The notes under the pieces: model-generated
The model's input: only the letters and a program-made list of their open reading frames with translations
Databases searched by the model: none
What the model was told of the DNA's origin: nothing
Position numbers and translations under genes: made by a program
Source: a virus
Length of the DNA stretch: 23,217 nucleotides
Virus record (IMG/VR): IMGVR_UViG_3300029448_000466
Span: 1-23,217 of that record
Direction: 5' to 3' (one strand)
Part shown: in pieces, positions 11,544 to 19,538 of the stretch
How the letters are laid out: each line of letters starts with the position of its first letter
Position numbering within the stretch: the stretch's first letter is position 1

Positions 11544-13119
11544 CGAGTTCGTTATGCACACGCCTTGCGAGAAGTGTGGGTCATCGGATGCAAACAGCCT
11601 ATATACCGATGGACACACCTATTGCTTCTCTTGTGAAACTTACAAACAAAGCGAGGAGGAGGTTCAGGTGGTAGAGTTAAAACCTACTGGACTTTTAACA
11701 GGCCGACATGAGCCGTTAGTTAAGAGGAAGATAACAGAGAACACTACAAAGTTTTGGGATTACCAGATAGGGGAGCTACATGGTAAGACAACGCAGGTTG
11801 CAAATCACAAAACCCCAGACGGAAAAACTGTGGGGCAAAAGATTAGAACAGCGGGAAAAGAGTTCAGTGTCAGAGGCAGTCTCAAAGAAGCAGGATTATA
11901 TGGGCAATGGCTCTGGAGAGATGGAGGCAAAGCAGTCACCATCGTTGAAGGAGAGTTAGATGCACTCTCAATGTCACAAGCCTTCGACCACAAGTGGCCT
12001 GTAGTCTCCGTTAAGACAGGAGCGGCAGGAGCTAAGAGAGATATAAAGAAATCAATACAATGGCTAGAGAAGTTTGAGTCTGTTGTATTCATGTTTGACC
12101 AAGACGAAGCAGGGCAGAAGGCAGCTCAAGAGTGTGCTGCTTTACTGTCACCAAAGAAAGCTAAGATAGCTAGACTCCCTCTGAAAGATGCAAGCGAGAT
12201 GCTACAAGAGGGCAAGACTGCTGAGTTGATTGATGCCTTCTGGAGTGCGCGGGACTTTACCCCTGCTGGTATTGTTAATGCTAGAGATTTATGGGACAGA
12301 GTTTCAGATAGGTCATCAAAGAAAGCTATACCTTACCCTTTCACCATGCTCAACAACAAGATTGGTGGCATACGCAAGCGAGAGATAGTAACGATATGTG
12401 CTGGCTCAGGTGTAGGCAAGTCTCAGATATGCAGAGAGATTGCTTATGACTTGGTGATGAACAAAGAAGTCACACTGGGTTACATCGCATTAGAAGAAGG
12501 TTGTGAACACACGATCCATGGGTTGCAATCTATCTACCTCAACAAGATTGTTCATAAAGACATGGATGATGTTACTGATGAAGAGCTACGAGAATCTTTT
12601 GATGCTACTGTAGGTAGTGGCAGAGTTTTCTTACACGACCATCACGGTTCTACTGAAACAGTTGAGGACATGTTATCTACACTGCGTAGTCTGATACGTG
12701 GACAAGACTGCCAGTACATTATACTTGATCACCTCAGTATTATTATGAGCGGTATGGAAGTAGCTGATGAACGCAAAGCTATTGACATACTAATGACCAA
12801 GCTCCGAACTCTATCAGAAGAAACAGAGGCGGCTATCATTGCAGTCTGCCACCTGAAAAGATTAAGCGGAGACAGAGGGCACGAAGAGGGTGCAACCACA
12901 TCCTTATCACAGCTTCGTGGTTCAGCGGCTATAGGTCAGTTGTCTGACATAGTAGTAGGCTTAGAGAGAAACCAACAAGATAACGAAGACCCCAACGCTA
13001 CAACTGTACGCATCCTCAAGAACCGATGGAGTGGTGAGACAGGCATAGCAGGGAAGCTTCGGTACTGTAAAGAAACAGGCCGTATGTCTGAAGAGAAGTA
13101 TGAAGACGTACCCTTTTAA
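11521..13119 (+). CDS. Primase-helicase (T7 gp4-like)
   Basis: Bifunctional replication protein of 532 residues. N-terminal zinc ribbon with Cys16, Cys19, Cys35 and Cys38 (TPCEKCGSS, YCFSCET), then a TOPRIM primase domain with VEGELDA (Glu144) and MFDQDEAG (Asp193, Asp195). The C-terminal RecA-type DnaB-family helicase has Walker A GSGVGKS (295-301), the catalytic glutamate in IALEEG (325), Walker B ILDHLS and the SQLRGSAAIGQLSD segment. The acidic tail ends in phenylalanine (KYEDVPF), as in T7, where it docks onto DNA polymerase. The ATG follows AGAGGAAAT and overlaps the small upstream gene. Length is close to T7's 566. It unwinds the fork and primes lagging-strand synthesis. Confidence 0.95.
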   Translation: MQQQADGSEFVMHTPCEKCGSSDANSLYTDGHTYCFSCETYKQSEEEVQVVELKPTGLLTGRHEPLVKRKITENTTKFWDYQIGELHGKTTQVANHKTPDGKTVGQKIRTAGKEFSVRGSLKEAGLYGQWLWRDGGKAVTIVEGELDALSMSQAFDHKWPVVSVKTGAAGAKRDIKKSIQWLEKFESVVFMFDQDEAGQKAAQECAALLSPKKAKIARLPLKDASEMLQEGKTAELIDAFWSARDFTPAGIVNARDLWDRVSDRSSKKAIPYPFTMLNNKIGGIRKREIVTICAGSGVGKSQICREIAYDLVMNKEVTLGYIALEEGCEHTIHGLQSIYLNKIVHKDMDDVTDEELRESFDATVGSGRVFLHDHHGSTETVEDMLSTLRSLIRGQDCQYIILDHLSIIMSGMEVADERKAIDILMTKLRTLSEETEAAIIAVCHLKRLSGDRGHEEGATTSLSQLRGSAAIGQLSDIVVGLERNQQDNEDPNATTVRILKNRWSGETGIAGKLRYCKETGRMSEEKYEDVPF

Positions 13120-13140
13120 TCAATCCAGCGAGATGATGAG

Positions 13141-14853
13141 ATGTTAATATTTGATATAGAAGCAGACAACCTACTACCCGATGTAACCACCGTACATTGT
13201 ATATGTATTCAAGACACCAATACTAACCGTGTGTGGAGATACGACCCCACGCAATTAGATGTAGCACTTGATGTACTCAGTGATGCTGAAGTCATAGGTG
13301 GTCACAACGTCATGGCTTACGACTTACCTGTCCTCAAGAAAATATTTGGCTTCGAGTACAGAGGTGAAGTCTTCGACACCCTAGTTGCCTCAAGGTTAAT
13401 CTGGCCTAACCTGAAAGAGAAGGACATGCTGAAGCGCACAGTTGAGAACAAGATGATTGGCTCACACTCGCTCAAGGCATGGGGGCAGAGGCTCAAGTTT
13501 AACAAGGGTGACTACGGTGAGCAGGAAGAAGCATGGGATCAGTACACGCCAGAGATGCTTGAGTATTGCGCTCAGGATGTAGCCCTCAATGTTAAGCTGT
13601 ATGATTTAATCAAAGAGAAGGACTATCCTCAAGAACCTATGCGACTTGAGCATGAGATGAATGACTTACTTCTCACACAAGAACGCATGGGCTTTCCTTT
13701 TCACGTTAAGAAAGCTCAACAACTCTACACTGATCTATCAGCACGTAAGCTAGAGATAGAAGAAGAGCTGGTAGCTACGATAGACCCCACCATAGTCGAA
13801 CTAAAAACCAAGACAAAAGTAATTCCCTTCAACCCTGCATCACGTCAACAGATAGCAGACAGACTACAGAAGAAGGGGTGGAAGCCTACGGAGTTTACTC
13901 CTAGTGGTGAACCAAAAGTTGACGAAAAAATCTTAGCAGGGATAGAGATGCCCGAAGCTAAGTTATTAACTGAGTTTTTAATGCTCAACAAAAGGTTAGG
14001 ACAATTAGGAAATGGAAAACAAGCATGGCTTAAACTTGAAAAGAACGGGAAGATTCACGGGCGTGTTAATCACATGGGTGCTGTCACTTCTCGCTGTACT
14101 CATAGCGACCCAAACGTGGCACAAGTACCATCAACAGGAGCAGCGTTTGGTAAGGATTGTCGAGAGTTGTTTTACGCCCCCGATGGTTACTCCCTGCTTG
14201 GAGCAGATGCAAGTGGACTTGAGTTGCGGTGTCTAGCACACTACATGAACCGCTACGATGGTGGTGCTTATGGTAAAGAGATACTGAGTGGTGACATTCA
14301 CACAGCTAATCAAGAAGCGGCAGGTCTAGCAACACGACCACAAGCTAAGACTTTTATTTACGGGTTTCTTTACGGAGCTGGTAATGAGAAGATAGGAGAG
14401 ATTATAGGCAAGGGTGCAAGGGAAGGCTCACTGATTAAGAAACGCTTTCTCGCTAAGACACCTGCACTAAAGAAACTAACAGAGGCAATCAACACAAGGT
14501 TAGAACAACAGCAGGGTGAAAAGTTTATCAATGGGTTAGATGGAAGACGCATCCCCATACGACATTCACATGCTGCTCTCAACACATTACTCCAATCAGC
14601 AGGGGCTATCATTTGTAAGAAGTGGTACTCGCTCATTGAAAGGATGATCAGAGAGAGAGGATACAACCACAATGAGGTGGCGATTGTAGCTTTTGTTCAC
14701 GATGAAGTTCAAATCATAGTTAAGAAAGGTTTGGAGGATGAAGTTGGTGCGATCACTAAAAAAGCCATTAAAGAAACAGAGCGAGAGTACAACTTCAAAT
14801 GTCCTCTCGACTCGGAGTTCCAAGTCGGAAGCAGTTGGGCAGACACTCACTAG
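13141..14853 (+). CDS. Family A DNA polymerase (T7 gp5-like, compact)
   Basis: Replicative polymerase of 570 residues with an N-terminal 3'-5' exonuclease (FDIE with Asp5 and Glu7, HNVMAYDLPVL, YCAQDVALN) and a polymerase domain: motif A GADASGLELR (Asp356), motif B RPQAKTFIYGFLYG (Lys403, Tyr407, Tyr411) and motif C VHDE (Asp521, Glu522). It is about 130 residues shorter than T7's 704. The stretch between ERMGFPFH and FNPASR, where T7 inserts its thioredoxin-binding loop, is only about 45 residues here, so thioredoxin is probably not used. Tyr407 corresponds to E. coli Pol I Phe762. The ATG follows AGCGAGATGATGAG. Its 3' end overlaps the nuclease gene by 116 bases. Confidence 0.95.
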   Translation: MLIFDIEADNLLPDVTTVHCICIQDTNTNRVWRYDPTQLDVALDVLSDAEVIGGHNVMAYDLPVLKKIFGFEYRGEVFDTLVASRLIWPNLKEKDMLKRTVENKMIGSHSLKAWGQRLKFNKGDYGEQEEAWDQYTPEMLEYCAQDVALNVKLYDLIKEKDYPQEPMRLEHEMNDLLLTQERMGFPFHVKKAQQLYTDLSARKLEIEEELVATIDPTIVELKTKTKVIPFNPASRQQIADRLQKKGWKPTEFTPSGEPKVDEKILAGIEMPEAKLLTEFLMLNKRLGQLGNGKQAWLKLEKNGKIHGRVNHMGAVTSRCTHSDPNVAQVPSTGAAFGKDCRELFYAPDGYSLLGADASGLELRCLAHYMNRYDGGAYGKEILSGDIHTANQEAAGLATRPQAKTFIYGFLYGAGNEKIGEIIGKGAREGSLIKKRFLAKTPALKKLTEAINTRLEQQQGEKFINGLDGRRIPIRHSHAALNTLLQSAGAIICKKWYSLIERMIRERGYNHNEVAIVAFVHDEVQIIVKKGLEDEVGAITKKAIKETEREYNFKCPLDSEFQVGSSWADTH

Positions 14854-15121
14854 CCCTAGCAGGTTAGGTGACTTAGCTGAACTCTATGCAATGACATGGT
14901 TATGGGATCAGGGCTTTGAAGTCTTTTACAATGCTGGCTCTACTGGAGCTATCGACATTGTAGGCATCAAGGATGATGAGGTTTACTTGTTCGATGTGAA
15001 GACATCACGTAGATCAAGTGGAGTAAGCAAGCGCACAGACTTACAAAAAGAACTAGGCGTACAGTTTATTCTCTTCAATCCTAACACACGAAAGCTTCGG
15101 CTAATGAAACACAGGGATTAA
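14738..15121 (+). CDS. PDDEXK-type nuclease (Hjc/VRR-like), long overlap with DNA polymerase
   Basis: The conserved part is SRLGDLAELYAMTWLWDQGF (glutamate in the first helix), GAIDIVGIKDDE (aspartate) and YLFDVKTSRR (Asp-x-Lys), the order of a PDDEXK nuclease such as archaeal Hjc resolvases and related phage enzymes. It probably cuts branched or damaged DNA. The only in-frame ATGs are 14738, deep inside the polymerase gene, and 14891, which would remove the conserved first helix. I therefore give 14738, though the first 40 residues are low-complexity and look shaped by the polymerase frame; a rare start codon nearer 14840 is possible. The stop lies one base before the next gene. Confidence 0.65.
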   Translation: MKLVRSLKKPLKKQSESTTSNVLSTRSSKSEAVGQTLTSPSRLGDLAELYAMTWLWDQGFEVFYNAGSTGAIDIVGIKDDEVYLFDVKTSRRSSGVSKRTDLQKELGVQFILFNPNTRKLRLMKHRD

Positions 15122-15122
15122 T

Positions 15123-15308
15123 ATGGAATGCACACAACTTAACATCATACTCGTAGCAAGCTTCGCTTTTGTCAGTGTAGCTCTTGGCGTTAAATGGATT
15201 TCACAAACTCTGATTGAGTATGCCTTAGCACAACAGGGCTTGCAGATGTCAAAGCTAACCCAAGAAGATATTGATCGAATGTTTAAGGAGGATGAAGATG
15301 AAAAGTAG
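15123..15308 (+). CDS. Small membrane protein (61 aa)
   Basis: One N-terminal hydrophobic helix (LNIILVASFAFVSVALGV) followed by an amphipathic helix (ISQTLIEYALAQQGLQM) and an acidic tail (DIDRMFKEDEDEK). It starts right after the nuclease gene, and its last codons carry the AAGGAGG site of the exonuclease gene, which it overlaps by 11 bases. Function unknown; its place among replication genes might mean membrane attachment of some part of the machinery, but that is speculation. Confidence 0.65.
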   Translation: MECTQLNIILVASFAFVSVALGVKWISQTLIEYALAQQGLQMSKLTQEDIDRMFKEDEDEK

Positions 15309-16020
15309 AACCTTACTTGTAGACGGTGACATCGTTGCTTACAAAGCAGCTACCATCGCAGAGACTCCTATAGATTGGGGTGACGGCCTATGGACACTTC
15401 ACGCACACGAGAAAGATGTCATCATCTCTATGGAACAATTCATGGAGACAATCATAGAACAGTCTGGGTGTAACAAAGTTATCACCTGTCTCTCTGGCGA
15501 CAAGCTGTACCGTAAAGATGTAGCCCCTTACTACAAGGCTAACCGTAAAGGTACACGCAAGCCCATGCTCCTGAATTTTGCCAAAAAATATTTGAGCGAT
15601 AACTACAATGGCAAGATGGAAGATAAGTTAGAGGCTGATGACCTCCTTGGTATCTTAGGCAGTGCAGATAATACTACTGTCATCTGGTCTGCTGATAAAG
15701 ACTTGCTAACAATACCCGCCTACCACTTAATTGACGGCAAGGTAGTAGAGGTAGATGAAGAAGAAGCTGACTACCACTTCCTCAGCCAGAGTTTAATAGG
15801 AGACACAACCGATAACTACAAAGGTTGCCCGACTGTTGGTGCAGTTAAAGCGGATAGAGTCTTAACACAACACGGTGCTACATGGCGCACAGTAGTAGAG
15901 ACTTACGAGAAGCATGGCCTCAGTGAAGAGGTAGCCATAGAGAATGCAAGACTAGCACGTATACTGCGTGATGGTGAATATGATTTTAAAACTAAGGAGG
16001 TAAAACTATGGGCAGCATAG
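15298..16020 (+). CDS. 5'-3' exonuclease (T7 gp6-like, FEN/PIN fold)
   Basis: This enzyme removes RNA primers and degrades host DNA to nucleotides. The acidic metal-binding residues are present: LVDGDIVAYKAA at the N-terminus, EADDLLGILGS in the middle and SADKDLL, followed by GDTTDNYKGCPTVGAVKA, the helix-turn that contacts DNA in FEN-type nucleases. An earlier in-frame ATG at 15292 lies directly on the Shine-Dalgarno AAGGAGG (15285-15291), so I choose ATG 15298, six bases after it. The 240-residue length is shorter than T7's 300. It overlaps the next gene by 13 bases. Confidence 0.9.
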   Translation: MKSRTLLVDGDIVAYKAATIAETPIDWGDGLWTLHAHEKDVIISMEQFMETIIEQSGCNKVITCLSGDKLYRKDVAPYYKANRKGTRKPMLLNFAKKYLSDNYNGKMEDKLEADDLLGILGSADNTTVIWSADKDLLTIPAYHLIDGKVVEVDEEEADYHFLSQSLIGDTTDNYKGCPTVGAVKADRVLTQHGATWRTVVETYEKHGLSEEVAIENARLARILRDGEYDFKTKEVKLWAA

Positions 16021-16301
16021 ACGATGCAACACCAGAGATGTGGAACAAGGCAGCACTTGCAATTAAAGATGCCGTTGACCATCCACCCCACTACAACAAA
16101 GGCGACATAGAAACCATTGACTACATCGTGGATGTCTTAGGCGAGTACGATGCTATTGCTTATTGTCATGGTAATGTACTAAAGTATACAAGCACAAGGT
16201 TGTGGGAGAAGGGCAAGCCCATTGAAGATGCTCGTAAAGCCATCTGGTATCTGAACAAGATGATAGAGCTGATGGAAAAAACTAAAGGGAAGAACTGGTA
16301 A
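16008..16301 (+). CDS. DUF3310 family protein
   Basis: A 97-residue protein with the pattern of DUF3310, a family widespread in phages, sometimes labelled nucleotide kinase without direct proof: VDHPPHYNKGDIETIDYI, then AIAYCHGNVLKYTSTRLWEK and a final DARKAIWYLNKMIEL. The ribosome site AAGGAGG is very strong, suggesting high output. It starts inside the exonuclease gene and ends in a TAATG overlap with the MazG-like gene, so the three are translated as a set. A role in nucleotide metabolism is inferred from that company. Confidence 0.88.
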   Translation: MGSIDDATPEMWNKAALAIKDAVDHPPHYNKGDIETIDYIVDVLGEYDAIAYCHGNVLKYTSTRLWEKGKPIEDARKAIWYLNKMIELMEKTKGKNW

Positions 16302-16654
16302 TGTTTATTAACTATGATTACTTAGCTGGTATGTTTGAAGGATTTGATTACTACCAGATGAAGAGTAACGAAACCTCTGGCATCCCCGAAGGGATAAACT
16401 TAGAGTATCTCACTCTACAGATGGCCGCTGATATAGGGCAGCTAGCAAAGAAGGTTAAAGAACGATCAGCTAAAGGTGAGCCTTACAATTTCAAAGAGCA
16501 GGTGAACGAAGATATAGGGAGCATCCTCTGCTCCTTGTCTCTACTCACTGACCGCATGGGATTGAATATGAGTGACGTAGCCTTTGATAATATTAGTAAA
16601 AACTTGAAGGTAAATATTGGTCAGAAAACAAACGATAAGAAGGCTAAATACTAA
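16301..16654 (+). CDS. MazG-like protein with altered metal-binding motif
   Basis: A 117-residue all-helical protein whose middle and end resemble MazG-type NTP pyrophosphohydrolases: LTLQMAADIGQLAKKVKE, then NEDIGSILCSLSLLTDRMGL and VAFDNISKNL, matching the usual E-[ED]-x-GEL, EE-x-GD-x-L and N-x-x-K-L segments. The metal-binding pattern ExxE...ExxD is changed: ADIGQ replaces EEIGE and EDIGS replaces EEIGD. It may be a weak, changed or inactive member. It is coupled to DUF3310 through TAATG and is the last gene before promoter copy 3. The fold assignment is by pattern only. Confidence 0.6.
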   Translation: MFINYDYLAGMFEGFDYYQMKSNETSGIPEGINLEYLTLQMAADIGQLAKKVKERSAKGEPYNFKEQVNEDIGSILCSLSLLTDRMGLNMSDVAFDNISKNLKVNIGQKTNDKKAKY

Positions 16655-16683
16655 AATCGTAAGTCCTTGATTTCATTGTGATG

Positions 16684-16703
16684 TTTCTAAAGTACCTATT
16701 GTG
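16684..16703 (+). promoter_or_regulatory. Putative phage RNA polymerase promoter, copy 3
   Basis: TTTCTAAAGTACCTATTGTG, identical to copy 1, lies in the 58-base gap between the nucleotide-metabolism genes and the virion block. The likely +1 G is 16701, leaving a 12-base leader with GGAG before the ATG at 16713. This corresponds to the onset of T7 class III (structural) transcription. Confidence 0.7.
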
Positions 16704-16712
16704 GAGTAACCA

Positions 16713-16901
16713 ATGAATATTTTAGATAAGAAACTGTTCATAAGTAAGGAGCTAGTTGATCACTTCAAAGAGCTTTTTCCGAACAAACTACCCCGCAAGT
16801 TAGGTGTAACTCCTGATGCTATAGCCTACTTACAGGGTCAACAATCCGTCATTGAACGTATGGAGTTTATCCTTGATGACGACAAACCAGATGAGATTTA
16901 A
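16713..16901 (+). CDS. Small conserved protein at start of virion block (62 aa)
   Basis: A charged helical protein (NILDKKLFISKELVDHFKEL, then KLGVTPDAIAYLQGQQSVIE). The segment VTPDAIAYLQGQQSVIERM recalls small proteins that other T7-like phages carry just before the portal gene, function unknown. It is the first gene behind promoter copy 3, with GGAG six bases before the ATG. Confidence 0.75.
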   Translation: MNILDKKLFISKELVDHFKELFPNKLPRKLGVTPDAIAYLQGQQSVIERMEFILDDDKPDEI

Positions 16902-16903
16902 TT

Positions 16904-17116
16904 ATGTGTTTACCAAGTTCACCTAAAGCCCCTAAGCCACCAGCCCCACCACCAGCTCCTAACCAAGCCCCTGATGAAATCGAGAACGCTGTAGACTCTA
17001 ATGCTACACAGATGAGGAAGAAGCGTTTAGGCAAGAGAAAGCTACGAAGAGGTGCAGGTGTGCAAGTGACATCCTCGTCACAAGGTTCAGGTTTAAAGAT
17101 TAATAAAACAGCTTAA
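16904..17116 (+). CDS. Proline-rich small protein, T7 gp7.3-like (tail assembly candidate)
   Basis: A 70-residue protein with a proline/alanine-rich start (SPKAPKPPAPPPAPNQAP), a basic middle (RKKRLGKRKLRRGAGVQV) and the ending SSSQGSGLKI. T7 gp7.3, a small virion protein encoded just before the portal, likewise has a basic region followed by a Ser/Gly-rich ending (SSGGGINI), and the gene position is the same. The similarity is one of layout, so the name is tentative. It starts two bases after the preceding stop. Confidence 0.65.
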   Translation: MCLPSSPKAPKPPAPPPAPNQAPDEIENAVDSNATQMRKKRLGKRKLRRGAGVQVTSSSQGSGLKINKTA

Positions 17117-17126
17117 GGATTAACCT

Positions 17127-18680
17127 ATGAATTACGATCAAGGCATAGCCAAAGCCTACGAGAATATGGCATCGGATCGTGATGTATTCTTAACTAGAGC
17201 TAGGACTTGTGCAGAACTAACGATCCCCACCCTCATGCCAAGAGATGGTCATACAGGTTCAACCCAGTATGATACACCTTATCAAGCAGTGGGTGCGAGA
17301 GGTGTCAACAACCTAGCCTCTAAACTCTTAATGACTTTGCTACCGCCAAACAGTCCTTTCTTCCGTTTAACTATTGATGACTTTGATTTAGTAGAACTAG
17401 CAGGTAATGCTAGAGGTAAAGCAGAGGATGCACTGGCTCGTATTGAACGATCAGCCGCACAGGTAATTGAATCAAAAGCTATTCGAGTACCGACCTTTGA
17501 GATGCTAAAGCAACTCATCGTATCTGGTAATGCTCTTATACATATGCCACCAGAAGGCGGGATGAAAGTCTTTAGGTTAGACCGTTACGTTGTGAAGCGT
17601 GACACTATGGGGAACATTCTTAAGATTATTGTGAAAGAGACAATAGCTTATGAAGCGTTACCTAAAGAAGTTCAAGAGGCTCTACTGGAAACAGAAGGGT
17701 ATCAAGAACAGATAGAGAAGAAAGAGTGTGATCTTTACACTTGCATCAAACGTGAAGGTAAGAAATTCATGGTGCATCAGGAAGTCCATGGTGTAGTAAT
17801 ACCCAAGACTACTGGTAGTTACCCTCAAGATAAACTCCCTTGGTTAGCCTTACGATTTATCGCTGTAGATGGTAATGACTATGGTCGATCATACGTTGAA
17901 GAAATAGTAGGTGATCTTAAATCTCTTGAAGCTCTTACTCGTGCTATCGTAGAAGGTTCTGCGGCTAGTGCTAAGTTGATCTTCATGGTACGACCCAATG
18001 GTACAACAAAGATACGGAACATTGCAGACAGCACAAATGGCGCTATCATCTCTGGTGATGCGAATGATGTATCTACCCTGCAAGCTAATAAGTTTAACGA
18101 CTTCCGTGTTGCTCAAGAAACAATGAACACCATAACGCAAAGGTTATCTTATGCGTTCTTATTAAATAGTTCAGTGCAGCGTCAAGCTGAACGTGTGACT
18201 GCTGAAGAAGTACGTTACATGGCACAAGAACTTGAGACTGCTTTAGGTGGTATCTACTCTGTGTTATCACAAGAGTTCCAATTACCTCTTGTTAATCTGC
18301 TCCTTGCGAAGATGCAGAAAGAAGGTAAGATGCCTAAGTTCCCTAAAGATACTCTGAAGCCTCAGATTGTAACTGGTTTAGAAGCTCTTGGCCGAGGTCA
18401 GGACTTAAATAAACTACAAGCATTCTTGCAATACTTACAGCCACTAGGCCAAGAGGTTATTGCACAAGAGTTAAATATTGATGACTATATAGATCGCTTA
18501 GGTGCATCTTTAGGAATTGATACACAAGGATTAATTAAGTCGCCTGAACAAAAACAACAAGAAATGATGGCAGCCCAAGAAGCCCAACAACAACAGATGA
18601 TGGCGCAGATGGCTGAGAAAGGTGTAGCACCTGCTGTAAAAGGTATGGTGGATGCAGCTAGTCAACAGGCAGAAGAATAA
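17127..18680 (+). CDS. Portal (head-tail connector) protein, T7 gp8-like
   Basis: The 517-residue protein matches T7 gp8 (536 residues), which forms the twelve-subunit ring through which DNA passes. Recognisable parts are AYENMASDRDVFLTRARTCA with LTIPTLMP at the N-terminus, GARGVNNLASKLLMTLLPPN, the VSGNALIHMP segment, LPWLALRFIAVDGNDYGRSY in the stem region, and VTAEEVRYMAQELETALGG. The C-terminus is a Gln/Met-rich helix (QQEMMAAQEAQQQQMMAQ), as in related portals. The start ATG 17127 follows AAGGATTAACCT. Confidence 0.95.
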   Translation: MNYDQGIAKAYENMASDRDVFLTRARTCAELTIPTLMPRDGHTGSTQYDTPYQAVGARGVNNLASKLLMTLLPPNSPFFRLTIDDFDLVELAGNARGKAEDALARIERSAAQVIESKAIRVPTFEMLKQLIVSGNALIHMPPEGGMKVFRLDRYVVKRDTMGNILKIIVKETIAYEALPKEVQEALLETEGYQEQIEKKECDLYTCIKREGKKFMVHQEVHGVVIPKTTGSYPQDKLPWLALRFIAVDGNDYGRSYVEEIVGDLKSLEALTRAIVEGSAASAKLIFMVRPNGTTKIRNIADSTNGAIISGDANDVSTLQANKFNDFRVAQETMNTITQRLSYAFLLNSSVQRQAERVTAEEVRYMAQELETALGGIYSVLSQEFQLPLVNLLLAKMQKEGKMPKFPKDTLKPQIVTGLEALGRGQDLNKLQAFLQYLQPLGQEVIAQELNIDDYIDRLGASLGIDTQGLIKSPEQKQQEMMAAQEAQQQQMMAQMAEKGVAPAVKGMVDAASQQAEE

Positions 18681-18704
18681 CCTTAAACTAAAGAGACTAT
18701 TTAT

Positions 18705-19508
18705 ATGAGTACAGAACAACTATCTACACACGAAGAAGTAGCTCCTGATGCAGAAGCCCAAGCCTCCCACGAAGCGGAGATGGTAAAGGTAGCAGATGAG
18801 TTAGAAGCAAAGAACAACCCTGATGCAGAGCCTCGCCCTGATTGGCTTCCTGAGAAGTTTAAGGATGCCGAGCAGATGGCTGAAGCCTACGCTCACCTAG
18901 AGAAGAAGCTAGGAGGAGAAGAACCAGCAGAGCAAGCACAACCTGAAGAAGCTTCTGAGGAAGTATCGGAACAGGCTGATGCGAGTGATGTTAAGGAAGC
19001 TGTAGAAAATGCTGGTGTAGATTTTGATTCATTACAAAACGAATACAACGAACAAGGAGGACTCACGGAAGCTTCTTTAGCAAAGCTAGAGGAAGCAGGG
19101 TTCTCACAAGATTTGGTAAACAGTTGGATACAAGGGCAAGAAGCTCTTGCAGCTAATTACCAGAGTTCCATCTACGAAAGCGTGGGTGGAGAAGAAGCTT
19201 ACGGGCAGATGATTGAGTGGGCTGGTGATAACTTGAGTGAAGCTCAGGCCGCTGCCTTTGATCGTGCTGTAAGTTCAGGAGACTTAGATGTCGTCAAGTT
19301 GGCTGTATCTGGTTTACAATCTCAGTATCAAACTGCTGAAGGCTCTGCTCCCACTTTAGTTAGTGAGAGTCAGACAACATCTTCAACAGGTGGTGTGTTT
19401 AATTCATGGGCTGAGGTAACTCAGGCTATGGGTGACTCCCGATATGAGAGTGACATGGCATACCGCCAACAAGTTTCTAGTAAAATTGCTAGAAGCGACT
19501 TGACATAG
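18705..19508 (+). CDS. Capsid assembly (scaffolding) protein, T7 gp9-like
   Basis: An acidic, Ala/Glu-rich helical protein of 267 residues lying between portal and capsid, as gp9 does in T7. Diagnostic parts are PRPDWLPEKFKDAEQMAEAY near residue 45, a long disordered acidic stretch (about 70-105), a conserved middle (AYGQMIEWAGDNLSEAQAAA) and a basic end (YRQQVSSKIARSDLT), the part that contacts the capsid protein in scaffolds of this type. It should leave the prohead as DNA enters. A strong terminator follows nine bases after the stop. Confidence 0.92.
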   Translation: MSTEQLSTHEEVAPDAEAQASHEAEMVKVADELEAKNNPDAEPRPDWLPEKFKDAEQMAEAYAHLEKKLGGEEPAEQAQPEEASEEVSEQADASDVKEAVENAGVDFDSLQNEYNEQGGLTEASLAKLEEAGFSQDLVNSWIQGQEALAANYQSSIYESVGGEEAYGQMIEWAGDNLSEAQAAAFDRAVSSGDLDVVKLAVSGLQSQYQTAEGSAPTLVSESQTTSSTGGVFNSWAEVTQAMGDSRYESDMAYRQQVSSKIARSDLT

Positions 19509-19516
19509 TCTCTTTG

Positions 19517-19538
19517 GCCTCCTTCGGGAGGCTTTTTT
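19517..19538 (+). terminator. Rho-independent terminator after the scaffold gene
   Basis: GCCTCC (19517-19522), TTCG loop, GGAGGC (19527-19532), then six T. A perfect hairpin and T-tract. It would reduce read-through from scaffold into capsid, so the capsid gene may need its own start of transcription or rely on read-through by the phage enzyme. Confidence 0.9.

Noticed and set aside
18685-18704. A further phage promoter copy (CTAAAGAGACTATT) before the scaffold gene
   Set aside because: It matches CTAAAG and CTATT, but the implied start of transcription would fall three bases before the ATG, removing the ribosome site. The AAAGAG more likely is the Shine-Dalgarno.
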